From Chitinophaga agrisoli (lineage in GTDB: Bacteria > Bacteroidota > Bacteroidia > Chitinophagales > Chitinophagaceae): a stretch of 64,000 nucleotides of DNA. Below, piece after piece: positions 8,971 through 17,955 of the stretch. The stretch lies in contig NZ_VUOC01000001.1 in NCBI RefSeq assembly GCF_008386695.1, forward strand, positions 966,347 through 1,030,346. Direction: 5' to 3'. How positions within the stretch are numbered: position 1 is the first letter of the stretch; each line of letters starts with the position of its first letter. The translations under genes were made by a program, and so were the position numbers. The notes beneath the pieces were generated by a model that saw only the letters and a program-made list of their open reading frames with translations, was not told the origin of the DNA and ran no database searches.

Positions 8971-8994
8971 TAGCATAAACTAATCTTAAAAATC

Positions 8995-9717
8995 ATGACA
9001 CCAGATATAATGTTGTTTGTAATGCCGGGATCTCCCGGGATCATGTTAACGTCCTTTATATTTATTGGGATCAGTCTGCTGGTGAGCTGGCGGCTGAAAA
9101 GCAAATTTAAGGAGTACAGCCAGGTTCCTACCTCTTCCGGCATGACCGGCAAGCAGATAGCTGAAAAGATGCTGCGGGACAATGGTATTTATGATGTACA
9201 GGTGATCTCTGTAGACGGGTTCCTGTCTGACCACTATGACCCCACCAATAAGACCGTAAACCTGAGCCCTGATGTTTACAGCAGCGCCAGCGTGGCTGCG
9301 GCAGCCGTAGCCGCCCATGAGTGCGGGCACGCTGTGCAGCATGCCACCGCCTACCAGTGGCTGACCCTGCGCTCCAAGCTGGTGCCGGCCGTGCAGATCA
9401 GCTCTAACCTGGTACAATGGGTATTGCTGGGCGGTATATTACTGATCAATGTATTCCCGGCCTTATTGCTGGGCGGCATTATCCTGTTTGGGGTGACCAC
9501 CCTTTTTGCCGTGATCACCTTACCGGTGGAGTTTGACGCCTCCCGCAGGGGCCTGGCCTGGTTAAATAGCACTACCCTGATGCGCCCTGAGGAGTTCAGT
9601 AAGGCCAAAGACGCGCTGTGGTGGGCGGCTATGACCTATGTAGTGGCCGCAATAGCATCGTTGGTGACCCTGGTGCAATACCTGATGATCTACCTGGGCG
9701 CAAGGAACAGGAATTAA
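8995..9717 (+). CDS. neutral zinc metallopeptidase, YugP family
   Basis: 240 residues. An N-terminal membrane helix (about 15-33) is followed by a cytoplasmic or periplasmic loop and the zinc motif HECGH at 108-112 in AAHECGHAVQHA, then two or three membrane helices (about 135-175 and 205-235). This is the Zn_peptidase_2 (PF04298, YugP) arrangement. Members are membrane-bound metalloproteases, probably for membrane protein quality control, with no defined substrate. The gene is single, divergent from radA and closed by a hairpin near 9750. Confidence 0.88.
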   Translation: MTPDIMLFVMPGSPGIMLTSFIFIGISLLVSWRLKSKFKEYSQVPTSSGMTGKQIAEKMLRDNGIYDVQVISVDGFLSDHYDPTNKTVNLSPDVYSSASVAAAAVAAHECGHAVQHATAYQWLTLRSKLVPAVQISSNLVQWVLLGGILLINVFPALLLGGIILFGVTTLFAVITLPVEFDASRRGLAWLNSTTLMRPEEFSKAKDALWWAAMTYVVAAIASLVTLVQYLMIYLGARNRN

Positions 9718-9748
9718 CTTATCGAGATTGCTCTTTTTCATAATAATG

Positions 9749-9785
9749 GCTCCGTTTGCCGGCCGGCAGACGGGGCTTTTTTTTG
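9749..9785 (+). terminator. Rho-independent terminator after the zinc peptidase gene
   Basis: A GC-rich stem (about 9749-9760 with 9765-9776, with G:U pairs) followed by an eight-base T-run, about 30 bp after the stop codon at 9717. Confidence 0.75.
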
Positions 9786-10151
9786 TGTAACGATACCGGG
9801 TATCCGTAAAGTTATGCCGGATATGATATTATATTACCCAAATTGAGCGGGGCGTTGATCAGGCTATATGAAAATGGCGCTTATATGGATTTGCCTATCG
9901 CATGGGGCGGCGCCCGGATGATAAAATAATATCAGATCTGATCCTCCATGCCGCTTTTTGATCCTGCCGGAAGATATTTTATCTAAAATGCCTATATTCG
10001 CAATCTTTTGGGTTTCAAATTTTTTTAATTAGAGATTCTTTTGACTCTGTAGGGACATATCGCGATGAATTGCCGTCTTAATTAATTAAATTAACCTGGC
10101 TGGTTCGCCCTAGCCTTTACCCCGTAACCTTTTTGAACCAAAATATAGCTT
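9786..10151. other. Upstream region of the susC gene
   Basis: 366 bp without a gene between the terminator and susC. A weak -7-like TATATTCG lies at 9993-10000, and AT-rich tracts (10018-10030 and 10077-10094) precede the coding start, which would leave a long 5' untranslated leader. No regulator binding site or riboswitch can be named. Confidence 0.3.
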
Positions 10152-13100
10152 ATGCGAAGACTCTACTCCCTCCTCATGGGCAGCATGCTAATGCTCATGT
10201 TCCAGTTTGCCTATGCGCAGCAAAAAACTATTACCGGTACTGTAACAGACGCTAAGGATGGCAGCCTATTGCCCGGCGTAACTGTGAAGGCTAAAGGAAC
10301 TGCCGTTGGCACCGTAACAGGCGCGAATGGCTCGTACACCATAAATGTACCCGGCAACACCAATACCCTGGTATTCACCTTTGTAGGTTATGGCGACCAG
10401 GAAGTTGCCATTGCCGGGCAAAGCACCATTAATGCATCTCTGAGCACAGGTAATAAGGAACTTTCGGAAGTAGTGGTAGTGGGTTATGGTACCCAGTCAA
10501 AACGCGAACTGACCGGTTCTGTAGCCAAAGTGAACGCCAAGGAGATAGAGAACTTTCCGGCGCCCAGCTTTGAATCTGCTATACAGGGTAAAGCGGCCGG
10601 CGTGGTGATCGAGTCTGGTAGCGGTAAGGTTGGTCAGGGTATGAAGATCAGGATCCGTGGTACATCTTCCATTTCCGCCAGCAGCCAGCCGTTGTATGTA
10701 ATAGATGGTTTGCCTATGCAAACCCAAAGCCAGTCTGACGGGAATAATGAGATCACCAACCCGGTAGCGGACCTGAACCCGAATGATATTGAATCCATAG
10801 AAGTATTAAAGGATGCAGCGGCTACCGCCATTTACGGCGCCCGTGCAGCCAATGGCGTAGTGCTGGTGACCACCAAGAAAGGGAAGGCCGGCCAGAAGAC
10901 GGTAGTGAGCCTGGATATGAACACCAGCTGGGGCAAGCCTACCAAGAAGCGCCATTTCCTTGACGCTAAACAATATGTGGATCTGATAGAAGAAGCAGCG
11001 ACAAACGATGGTAAGATCGATTTCAAGAATGGCGATACCGGTTACGATACGGAAGAAGACGCCATTGCGGACTATAAATCTTTTTATGAAGGTTACCTGG
11101 ACCAGTTTGCCCTTGGCACTGACTGGCGTAACCAGGCTGTGAACACCAACTGGGAAAACCTGCTTTACCGTCCGGTGGCGCATGGCAACTCCGTAAACCT
11201 GTCTGCCAGCGGCGGTAATGAAAAGACCCGGTTCTATGCCTCCGGTTACTATAATGACCAGGATGCTATTGTGATCGTAAACAGGTTTAAACGTTATGGC
11301 GGCCGGTTAAACCTGGAGCATTCCGCTACTGACCGTTTATCGCTGGGGCTGAACCTGAGCGTTAGCCGTTCTGAACTGATCCGCGTATCTGATGATAACT
11401 CCTTCTCTACGCCAGGCCAGCTGGTAGCGCAGGTGCCTATTTCCCCCACCATTGATCCGGAAACAGGCAAGCTTAACAAGCGTACCCTGTATGATAACGG
11501 CCTGGTGGACGCCGCGCTTAACAGCGATAAACAAAGCACTTTCCGCAGCATTGGCAATGCGTACGCCAACTATACGTTCCTGCCCTGGTTAGCTTTCCGC
11601 TCTGAGTTTGGCGCGGATGTGATGAGCTTTTACCAGGAATCCTTTATAGGTAAGGAAGCTACGGACGGCGGTGGTGTTGGTAAAGCATCCAACTTCTCCA
11701 CGCAAGCGGTTAGCTACAATACCAACAACTACTTCACCATCACGCCTTCCATAGGCGAGCATCATAAGCTCTCTGCTGTAGTAGGTATGAGCTACCTGCA
11801 GAACGATAACAGGAGCAACGCTTTACAGGGCGAACAGTATCCTACTGATGCGATCAAGAACCTGACCGGCGCTACGCTGATCACATTTGGCGGTTCTACC
11901 AATGACCGTTACAATTTCCTCTCTTATTTTGGCCGTGCTAACTACGCCTATAAGGATAAATACCTGGTAAGCGCCAGCGTAAGAACGGACGGTTCTTCCA
12001 GGTTTAGCGCCAATCACCGTTATGGTACCTTCCCTGCCGCATCCGTTGGCTGGGTGGCCTCTCAGGAAGATTTCCTGAAGCACTCCAAAGTGCTGAGCTA
12101 CCTGAAAATAAGGGCCAGCTATGGTTTAACCGGTAATGCTGAAATAGGCGAGTATAAATACCAGAGCCTGTACAATGTAACCAACTATCCTGATCTGCCG
12201 GGCTTTGTTCCTGTGCAGCTGGCCAACCCTGATCTGCAATGGGAAAAAACTTCACAGGCAGACGCCGGCGTTGAGTTTGGTTTCTTTGGCGGCCGCCTTT
12301 CCGGTGAAGTGGATGTTTACAGCAAAAAGACCACTGATCTGTTGCTGAATGTGAACGTACCTTCTGCCACCGGTTACAGCTTTATAACCCGCAACCTGGG
12401 TAAGATGACCAACAAGGGCGTTGAGCTTTCCCTGAACTCAGTTAATATAGACGGGGCTGTAAGATGGACCACTTCCTTTAACATTGCCTACAACAAGAAC
12501 AAGATAACCGACCTGGATGGCCAGATCATAGAAAGTGGCGAGCAGCGTGCGGTAGAAGGAGAAGCCATTGGCTCTTTCTTCCTGCAGAAATACCTGGGCG
12601 TAGATCCTGAGACCGGCGATGCGTTATATGAAGATAAAGATGGTAAACAAACCACTGATTATAGCCAGGCGGCAAGGAAAGTAGTGGGTAACTCTAACCC
12701 TAACTTTACCGGAGGTCTTAATAACACAGTTACCTATAAAGGGTTTGACCTGGGCGCCTTCTTTACATTTGTGCAAGGTAATGAGATCTTTAACCGGGCC
12801 GGCGTTTACCAATCCAACAGCTTTGGCGGCGCATTTGATAACCAGACCACAGAGATCCTGCGCAGGTGGCAGAAACCGGGCGATCACACAGATATACCCC
12901 GCGTAAGCCTGAGCTATCCTACCGGTGAGAATGTTTCTTCCCGCTGGATCTATAATGGTTCCTATATCCGTTTAAAGACCCTGACACTGGGTTATACGCT
13001 GCCTAAGGTGGTAACATCAACTTTAAAGATCAGCAGCGCCCGTTTGTATGTATCTGCCTACAACCTGTGGACAAAGACAGATTACATCAGCGATCCGGAA

Positions 13101-13220
13101 GTGAATACGGCGCCTTTGGGTGTAGATTCCCAAACTTCCCAGAACATATCCGGAGGTATAGATTTTTACACTATTCCACAGGCAAGGCAATTCCTGGTGG
13201 GCGTAAATGTTAAATTCTAA
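10152..13220 (+). CDS. SusC/RagA-type TonB-linked outer membrane protein
   Basis: 1022 residues. A signal peptide (about 1-22, ending AYAQ) is followed by a carboxypeptidase-regulatory-like domain (ITGTVTDAKDGSLLPGVTVK, about 26-100), the SusC-type TonB segment ELSEVVVVGYGTQ, a plug domain (about 115-230, with the signatures IRIRGTSSI and PLYVIDG) and a 22-strand-type barrel to the C-terminal RQFLVGVNVKF. SusC proteins form the channel of an outer membrane nutrient importer driven by TonB; the SusD partner follows after 38 bp. At 1022 residues it is an average SusC. No glycosidase, peptidase or sigma/anti-sigma gene adjoins it, so the substrate is unknown. Confidence 0.95.
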   Translation: MRRLYSLLMGSMLMLMFQFAYAQQKTITGTVTDAKDGSLLPGVTVKAKGTAVGTVTGANGSYTINVPGNTNTLVFTFVGYGDQEVAIAGQSTINASLSTGNKELSEVVVVGYGTQSKRELTGSVAKVNAKEIENFPAPSFESAIQGKAAGVVIESGSGKVGQGMKIRIRGTSSISASSQPLYVIDGLPMQTQSQSDGNNEITNPVADLNPNDIESIEVLKDAAATAIYGARAANGVVLVTTKKGKAGQKTVVSLDMNTSWGKPTKKRHFLDAKQYVDLIEEAATNDGKIDFKNGDTGYDTEEDAIADYKSFYEGYLDQFALGTDWRNQAVNTNWENLLYRPVAHGNSVNLSASGGNEKTRFYASGYYNDQDAIVIVNRFKRYGGRLNLEHSATDRLSLGLNLSVSRSELIRVSDDNSFSTPGQLVAQVPISPTIDPETGKLNKRTLYDNGLVDAALNSDKQSTFRSIGNAYANYTFLPWLAFRSEFGADVMSFYQESFIGKEATDGGGVGKASNFSTQAVSYNTNNYFTITPSIGEHHKLSAVVGMSYLQNDNRSNALQGEQYPTDAIKNLTGATLITFGGSTNDRYNFLSYFGRANYAYKDKYLVSASVRTDGSSRFSANHRYGTFPAASVGWVASQEDFLKHSKVLSYLKIRASYGLTGNAEIGEYKYQSLYNVTNYPDLPGFVPVQLANPDLQWEKTSQADAGVEFGFFGGRLSGEVDVYSKKTTDLLLNVNVPSATGYSFITRNLGKMTNKGVELSLNSVNIDGAVRWTTSFNIAYNKNKITDLDGQIIESGEQRAVEGEAIGSFFLQKYLGVDPETGDALYEDKDGKQTTDYSQAARKVVGNSNPNFTGGLNNTVTYKGFDLGAFFTFVQGNEIFNRAGVYQSNSFGGAFDNQTTEILRRWQKPGDHTDIPRVSLSYPTGENVSSRWIYNGSYIRLKTLTLGYTLPKVVTSTLKISSARLYVSAYNLWTKTDYISDPEVNTAPLGVDSQTSQNISGGIDFYTIPQARQFLVGVNVKF

Positions 13221-13258
13221 AAAAGGGAACCTGGATTAATTACTCAAAACTATTCGAC

Positions 13259-14650
13259 ATGAAATTAACTCGATATATATCATTAGGATTACTGACCGGT
13301 GCGATACTGTTTGCGGGCTGTAATAAAAAGCTGGATGTTACACCCGGTCAGAGCATTACCCCTGACCAGATAAAGACTGCGGATGATGTAAAGGCCATTC
13401 TATTTGGCACCTACAATTCCATGCAGCATTATAATGCTTTTGGAGAGCGTTATATGATGATGGCTGATCTTTTAGCTGCTCCCGGGCAGGTAGCTTTTGT
13501 AGGCACCTTTATTGACTACAGGCAGGTGTACACTAAATCGCAGCTGGCTACGGGCACGATCATGTCCGGTATCTGGGGACGGTCTTATATTATCATTAAC
13601 GGCGCCAATAACGTACTGGAGCGCCTGGACCTGATAGCGGAGGACGAGCGTGAGAGCATTGAGGGAGAAGCCAAGTTTGCCAGAGGCATTGCTTATTATG
13701 AGCTGGTGAACTATTTCGGAGCGCCTTATTCTGCCCCCACTGGTCCCAATGCAGATGCAGTGCCGATCCGTTTAAAGCCGGTGGCCAATGATACTTATCA
13801 CGATGACCAGGATAAGCAGCCAAGGAACTCTGTTACTGAAGTATATGACCAGGTGATCAAAGACCTTACCGATGCAGTGGCCAAGCTGCCGGAAGAGAAT
13901 GAGAATTTCCGCGCTACCAAATATGCCGCAGAGGCTTTCCTTTCCAGGGTATACCTGGCGCAAGGCAAGTATGTACAGGCTGCTACTGCTGCCAATGATG
14001 TGATAGAGAACAGCGGGCTGGCCCTGACGCCTACTTTTGATAAGGCGTTTAACAATGTGGGTAATTCCACAGAAGACATTTTTGCGATCCAGCAAACGAG
14101 CCAGAGTAATGCCGGCACTTCCAATAATGGCCTGAGCACTTTTTATTCCGCCAATGACCAGAAACCTGGCGGCCGCGGTGATGCAAGAGTGGATACAGCA
14201 GGTTATAATGCTCTTTTTGACGGGGCAGATGACCGGAAGGATTTTGTGTATGCCGGCAGCAGCATAGGTGGCGTTGATGGCATCTATCCCGGTAAATGGA
14301 AGAATTTTTACCGGGCCATTCCTGTGGTGCGCCTGGCAGAGATGTACCTGACCCGTGCGGAAGCTAACCTGCGTAGCGGCGCTGCCCAGGTAGGAACTGC
14401 TACCCCGCTGGAGGATGTGAATACGATCCGCGAGCGTGCAAATGCGGCGCCCTGGACGTCTGTAACCGCAGACCAGGCGGTGCAGGAGCGTTTCCGTGAG
14501 CTGGCTTTTGAAGGAGACTGGCTGTGGACTAAGAAAAGGCTGAAGATGAATGTAGGCTCCCGTGCATATGACGATCCGAAACTGGTTTTCCCGGTTCCGC
14601 AGCGTGAAAGGGATATTGATGAGAATATAACCCAGAACCCGGGGTATTAA
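13259..14650 (+). CDS. RagB/SusD family nutrient-binding lipoprotein
   Basis: 463 residues with a lipoprotein signal peptide ending in LFAGC (Cys21). The body is the alpha-helical TPR-like SusD fold. The N-terminal SusD-like domain covers about 90-230 (EGEAKFARGIAYYELVNYFGAPY), and the C-terminal RagB/SusD domain includes AIPVVRLAEMYLTRAEANLR and FRELAFEGDWLWTKKR. It acts as the surface lid and ligand-binding subunit on the SusC channel. It is co-transcribed with susC, and a strong hairpin closes the pair at 14678-14709. At 463 residues it is on the short side for SusD proteins. Confidence 0.95.
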   Translation: MKLTRYISLGLLTGAILFAGCNKKLDVTPGQSITPDQIKTADDVKAILFGTYNSMQHYNAFGERYMMMADLLAAPGQVAFVGTFIDYRQVYTKSQLATGTIMSGIWGRSYIIINGANNVLERLDLIAEDERESIEGEAKFARGIAYYELVNYFGAPYSAPTGPNADAVPIRLKPVANDTYHDDQDKQPRNSVTEVYDQVIKDLTDAVAKLPEENENFRATKYAAEAFLSRVYLAQGKYVQAATAANDVIENSGLALTPTFDKAFNNVGNSTEDIFAIQQTSQSNAGTSNNGLSTFYSANDQKPGGRGDARVDTAGYNALFDGADDRKDFVYAGSSIGGVDGIYPGKWKNFYRAIPVVRLAEMYLTRAEANLRSGAAQVGTATPLEDVNTIRERANAAPWTSVTADQAVQERFRELAFEGDWLWTKKRLKMNVGSRAYDDPKLVFPVPQRERDIDENITQNPGY

Positions 14651-14677
14651 TACATTACTTATTACAACCATGTAATG

Positions 14678-14709
14678 CTAAGGGCTTGCAAATCAATGCA
14701 AGCCCTTAG
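14678..14709 (+). terminator. Terminator of the susCD operon
   Basis: A perfect 13-bp stem (14678-14690 with 14697-14709) with loop AATCAA and a TGTTT-rich tail, 28 bp after the susD stop. Confidence 0.85.
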
Positions 14710-14851
14710 TGTTTGTATAAAAAGCCGTATAAACCGGGAATCTGGCGTGTGTTGAAAACTTTTAACCAAAATATTTATTGAAAATCAATTGATTGCAAGG
14801 GGTGGTACTAAAAAACTGTGTTGAATCCATGGTAATTCCGCGGCAAGTACT

Positions 14852-14859
14852 TAGTTTTG
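14852..14859 (+). promoter_or_regulatory. -7 box upstream of the rplM cluster
   Basis: TAGTTTTG matches TAnnTTTG, 54 nt before the rplM ATG. The nearest TTG upstream (14821) is too far for the usual spacing, so the -33 element is uncertain. Confidence 0.4.
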
Positions 14860-14913
14860 CACTCCCGATTTTATTGGGACAAACTATTTAGTACGTAAAT
14901 TTTATTGTATAAA

Positions 14914-15357
14914 ATGAACACCTTAAGTTTTAAGACTAAATCGGCCAACGAAGCTACTGTAAAGCGCGACTGGTACATAGTAGATGCTACCAACCTTACG
15001 CTTGGACGTATGAGCGCGAAAATAGCGGCCATTCTGAGAGGTAAGAATAAGCCTTATTATACGCCTCATACCGACTGCGGTGATTACGTGATCGTGATCA
15101 ACGTAGAGAAAGTGATCCTGACCGGTAACAAGATGAACGAAAAGGAATACCAGACTTACTCCGGTTATCCTGGCGGTCAGAAGATAGAGCTGGCGAAAGA
15201 CCTGATCCGCCGCCGTCCGGAAGTAGTGATAGAAAGGGCTGTGAAGGGCATGCTGCCTAAGAACCGTCTGGGCCGTAAGATGTACAAGAAATTATTCGCT
15301 TACGCTGGTGCTGAGCATCCTCATGCAGCACAGAAACCGCAAACTTTAACTTTCTAA
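14914..15357 (+). CDS. rplM: 50S ribosomal protein L13
   Basis: 147 residues from the ATG at 14914; a TTG three codons upstream is possible but not needed. It has the L13 signatures [31 protein letters not shown] and [16 protein letters not shown]13 is an early assembly protein of the large ribosomal subunit. It starts the rplM-rpsI-rpsB-tsf-pyrH block, and rpsI follows after 14 bp, the near-universal L13-S9 pair. Confidence 0.97.
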   Translation: MNTLSFKTKSANEATVKRDWYIVDATNLTLGRMSAKIAAILRGKNKPYYTPHTDCGDYVIVINVEKVILTGNKMNEKEYQTYSGYPGGQKIELAKDLIRRRPEVVIERAVKGMLPKNRLGRKMYKKLFAYAGAEHPHAAQKPQTLTF

Positions 15358-15371
15358 TTCTCCTCTGATAC

Positions 15372-15761
15372 ATGGAAAAGCAAAAAAATACCATTGGTCG
15401 TCGTAAGGAAGCAGTTGCCCGCGTTTATCTGAGCAAGGGTACCGGCGCCATTACAATCAACGACAAGGATTATAAAACATACTTTGCGCTGGTCTACCTG
15501 CAGAACCAGGTGGAAGCGCCGTTAAAGACCATTGACGCGCTGGATAAATTTGACGTGAAGGTGAATGCCGCTGGTGGTGGTATCAAAGGTCAGGCTGAGG
15601 CAGTGAAGCTGGGTATTGCCCGTGCGCTGTGCGAGGTGAATGCAGAGTTCCGTCCTGCGCTGAAAGCAGCCGGCATGCTGACCCGCGACCCGAGGTCTGT
15701 AGAGCGTAAGAAACCTGGTAAACGTAAAGCTAGAAGAAGCTTCCAGTTCTCTAAACGCTAG
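15372..15761 (+). CDS. rpsI: 30S ribosomal protein S9
   Basis: 129 residues. S9 features are visible: NTIGRRKEAVARVYL at the start, LVYLQNQVEAPLKTID, GGGIKGQAEAVKLGIARAL, and the conserved C-terminal tail ending in RRSFQFSKR that reaches the P-site tRNA. It is co-transcribed with rplM. The 105-bp gap to rpsB contains a copy of the AGCTTTTAGC-like intergenic repeat. Confidence 0.97.
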   Translation: MEKQKNTIGRRKEAVARVYLSKGTGAITINDKDYKTYFALVYLQNQVEAPLKTIDALDKFDVKVNAAGGGIKGQAEAVKLGIARALCEVNAEFRPALKAAGMLTRDPRSVERKKPGKRKARRSFQFSKR

Positions 15762-15768
15762 TATCTGG

Positions 15769-15832
15769 CAGCAGTTAGCCGTTGGCTTTTAGCATTTGGC
15801 TAGGAGCTGGGCGCTAAAAGCTGATCGCTAAT
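15769..15832. repeat. AGCTTTTAGC-like intergenic repeat (copy 1)
   Basis: Degenerate direct and inverted words of the type GCAGTTAGC, GGCTTTTAGC and GCTAAAAGCTGA between rpsI and rpsB. The same words recur at 22713-22742 and 28562-28758, and weakly at 41613-41690 and 55016-55086. Confidence 0.55.
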
Positions 15833-15866
15833 TATTCATTGATCCTTTTTAACAGAGTATAATAAC

Positions 15867-16871
15867 ATGGAAAATAATACCTCATTACAGCAGCAGTTAC
15901 TGGAGGCAGGTGTTCACTTTGGCCACCTGAAGAAAAAATGGAACCCGAAGATGCTGCCATATATCTTCGCCGAAAAGAAAGGTATTCACATCATTGATCT
16001 GAACAAGACCGTAGAAGGTTTACAGGATGCAGCAGCAGCCCTGAAATCCATCGCCAAGAGCGGTAAGAAGATCATGTTCGTGGCTACCAAGAAGCAGGCA
16101 AAGGAAATAGTAGCAGAAGCTGCAAAGCGCGTAAACATGCCTTATGTTACTGAAAGGTGGCTGGGTGGTATGTTAACCAACTTTGCTACTATCCGTAAGA
16201 GCGTGAAGAAAATGCAGAGCATTGAGAAGATGCTGACAGACGGTACTTTCGATAACATCACCAAGAAAGAGCGTTTGACCTTAAGCCGCGATAAAGAGAA
16301 AATGGAGAAGGTACTGGGTGGTATTGCCCAGCTGGCCCGTGTTCCGGCTGCATTGTTCATCATCGACATCAGCCATGAGCATATTGCGCTGGCAGAAGCC
16401 CGTCGTTTAGGTATCTCTACTTTTGGTATGGTGGATACCAACTCTGATCCTACCAAGGTAGACTTTGCGATCCCTGCGAATGATGACGCTACCAAATCTA
16501 TTGCGATCATTACCAACTATATTGCAGCAGCCATTGCAGAAGGTCTTTCTGAAAGGGCTATTGAGAAAACCGACGATGTAGCTGAGGAAGAAGAAGCCGA
16601 CAACAAAGCATTGCGCTTTGAGCTGGAAGGCGGTGAAGGCGACCGTGAAAGGAACCGCAGAGGCGGTCCTGGTGGCGGCGGTAGTGGCAGAGGCCCCGGC
16701 GGCGGTGGCGGCAGAGGTCCTGGTGGCGGCGGTGGTAACCGTCCTGGTGGCGGTGGCCCGAACAGAGGCGGTGGTAACCGTCCTGGCGGCAACAGGCCTG
16801 GTGGCGGTGGCGGCGGTCAGCGTCGTCCGTCTGGCGCTGGTGGCGGTAACCGTCCTGGTGGCGGCAGATAA
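15867..16871 (+). CDS. rpsB: 30S ribosomal protein S2 with Gly/Arg/Pro/Asn-rich C-terminal extension
   Basis: 334 residues. Residues 1 to about 235 are a normal S2 ([57 protein letters not shown]). An acidic linker (about 235-257) leads into a 77-residue tail (258-334) of GGG, RPGG and NRGG units with no predicted fold and many Arg. S2 is usually about 230-270 residues, so the tail is a true addition. The frame stays open to the stop with the expected third-position G/C, so it is not a frameshift. RGG-like tails often bind RNA; that role here is inference. tsf follows, as in most bacteria. Confidence 0.95.
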   Translation: MENNTSLQQQLLEAGVHFGHLKKKWNPKMLPYIFAEKKGIHIIDLNKTVEGLQDAAAALKSIAKSGKKIMFVATKKQAKEIVAEAAKRVNMPYVTERWLGGMLTNFATIRKSVKKMQSIEKMLTDGTFDNITKKERLTLSRDKEKMEKVLGGIAQLARVPAALFIIDISHEHIALAEARRLGISTFGMVDTNSDPTKVDFAIPANDDATKSIAIITNYIAAAIAEGLSERAIEKTDDVAEEEEADNKALRFELEGGEGDRERNRRGGPGGGGSGRGPGGGGGRGPGGGGGNRPGGGGPNRGGGNRPGGNRPGGGGGGQRRPSGAGGGNRPGGGR

Positions 16872-16910
16872 TTGCCTGCAACAGCCCACAATATTTTAGA
16901 CAGTATTAAT

Positions 16911-16981
16911 TACGAATTAACAATTACGGATTACGGATGGCGATCAAAGCGATTTGCTACTTTCGTAATTGTTAATTCGTA
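16911..16981. repeat. Perfect 18-bp inverted repeat between rpsB and tsf
   Basis: Arms 16911-16928 and 16964-16981 are perfectly complementary, with a 35-nt spacer. The AT-rich arms lack a following T-run. As RNA this would be an 18-bp hairpin in the rpsB-tsf intergenic region, a position where expression of the two genes could be separated. Confidence 0.7.
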
Positions 16982-17024
16982 GTTGTATAATATACCTTCG
17001 TAAACTTTTAAACTATTTATAGTC

Positions 17025-17849
17025 ATGGCAGAAATAACAGCGGCTGATGTAAACAAACTGCGCCAGCAAACAGGCGCCGGTATGATGGATTGCAGAAAGG
17101 CACTGGTAGAGAGTGAGGGAGATTTTGAAAAGGCAGTAGATTACCTGCGTAAAAAAGGACAGAAAGTAGCAGCATTGCGTTCTGACCGCGAAACCAAAGA
17201 AGGTGTAATCATCGCTAAGACCACTGCAGACAACAAGTCTGGCGTGATCGTAGCACTGGGTTGCGAAACTGACTTTGTTGCCAAGAACGAAGATTTCGTA
17301 AAATTCGCACAGTCTATCGTAGACCTGGCTTTAAGCACCGGCGCTAAAACGATAGAAGAACTGGGCGCAGCTTCCCTGGATGGCGCTACTGTAGCAGATA
17401 AAGTGAATGACCAGGTAGCTAAGATCGGCGAAAAGATCACCCTGAGCAAATTTGAAAGGATCGACGCTGCTTCTGTAACCGCGTATATCCACGGTAACTA
17501 CCGTATGGGCGTACTGGTTGGTTTCTCTAAGGAAGCCAGCGCAGAAACAGGTAAGGACGTAGCTATGCAGATCGCCGCTATGAACCCGATCGCAGTTGAC
17601 GCTGACAGCGTACCTGCAGACGTGATCGCCCGCGAGAAAGAGATCGCTGTTGAGCAAGTGAAAGCTGAAGGCAAAGCGCCTGAAATGGCTGAGAAGATCG
17701 CGATGGGTAAAGTGAATAAATTCTTTAAAGAGAGCACCCTGTTAGCGCAGGCTTTCGTAAAAGATAATAATAAGTCTGTAGGCGATTACCTGAAATCAGT
17801 ATCTGCTGATCTGACTGTAACCGCTTTCAAACGCATTGCATTAGGCTAA
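17025..17849 (+). CDS. tsf: translation elongation factor Ts
   Basis: 274 residues, the usual length. It has the N-terminal UBA-like domain with LRQQTGAGMMDCRKALVE, the core motif CETDFVAKNEDF, and the IHGNYRMGVLVGF and DVAMQIAAMNP blocks. EF-Ts exchanges GDP for GTP on EF-Tu. It lies between rpsB and pyrH in the standard order and is followed by a terminator at 17863-17896. Confidence 0.97.
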   Translation: MAEITAADVNKLRQQTGAGMMDCRKALVESEGDFEKAVDYLRKKGQKVAALRSDRETKEGVIIAKTTADNKSGVIVALGCETDFVAKNEDFVKFAQSIVDLALSTGAKTIEELGAASLDGATVADKVNDQVAKIGEKITLSKFERIDAASVTAYIHGNYRMGVLVGFSKEASAETGKDVAMQIAAMNPIAVDADSVPADVIAREKEIAVEQVKAEGKAPEMAEKIAMGKVNKFFKESTLLAQAFVKDNNKSVGDYLKSVSADLTVTAFKRIALG

Positions 17850-17862
17850 TCAGCTTATTTAT

Positions 17863-17896
17863 GAAAAAGGAGGGAACAAAATTCTCTCCTTTTTTT
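17863..17896 (+). terminator. Terminator after tsf
   Basis: A stem of about 13 bp (AAAAAGGAGGGAA with TTCTCTCCTTTTT, one G:U pair) followed by a T-run, 14 bp after the tsf stop and before pyrH. pyrH may therefore have its own promoter. Confidence 0.75.
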
Positions 17897-17955
17897 TGTG
17901 CATATACCTGTATATTTATCTTATTAACTAACCACCTTCTACATTATATAGTGTC

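Larger units (their letters stand above)
8433..8994. other. Intergenic region with minus-strand hairpins
   Basis: 562 bp without a supported gene. It contains two hairpins (8515-8546 and 8556-8592) near radA; the first is followed on the minus strand by a T-rich tail, like a terminator ending a minus-strand transcript before radA. The central part is AT-rich with repeated CTGACA-like and GTATAAA words at 8789-8870. The right end carries the -7 box of the peptidase gene. A small RNA is possible but not shown. Confidence 0.4.

Noticed and set aside
16407-16889. Minus-strand Thr/Ala-rich 160-aa ORF opposite the rpsB tail
   Set aside because: Antisense shadow of the Gly-rich repeat; the plus frame continues a genuine S2.
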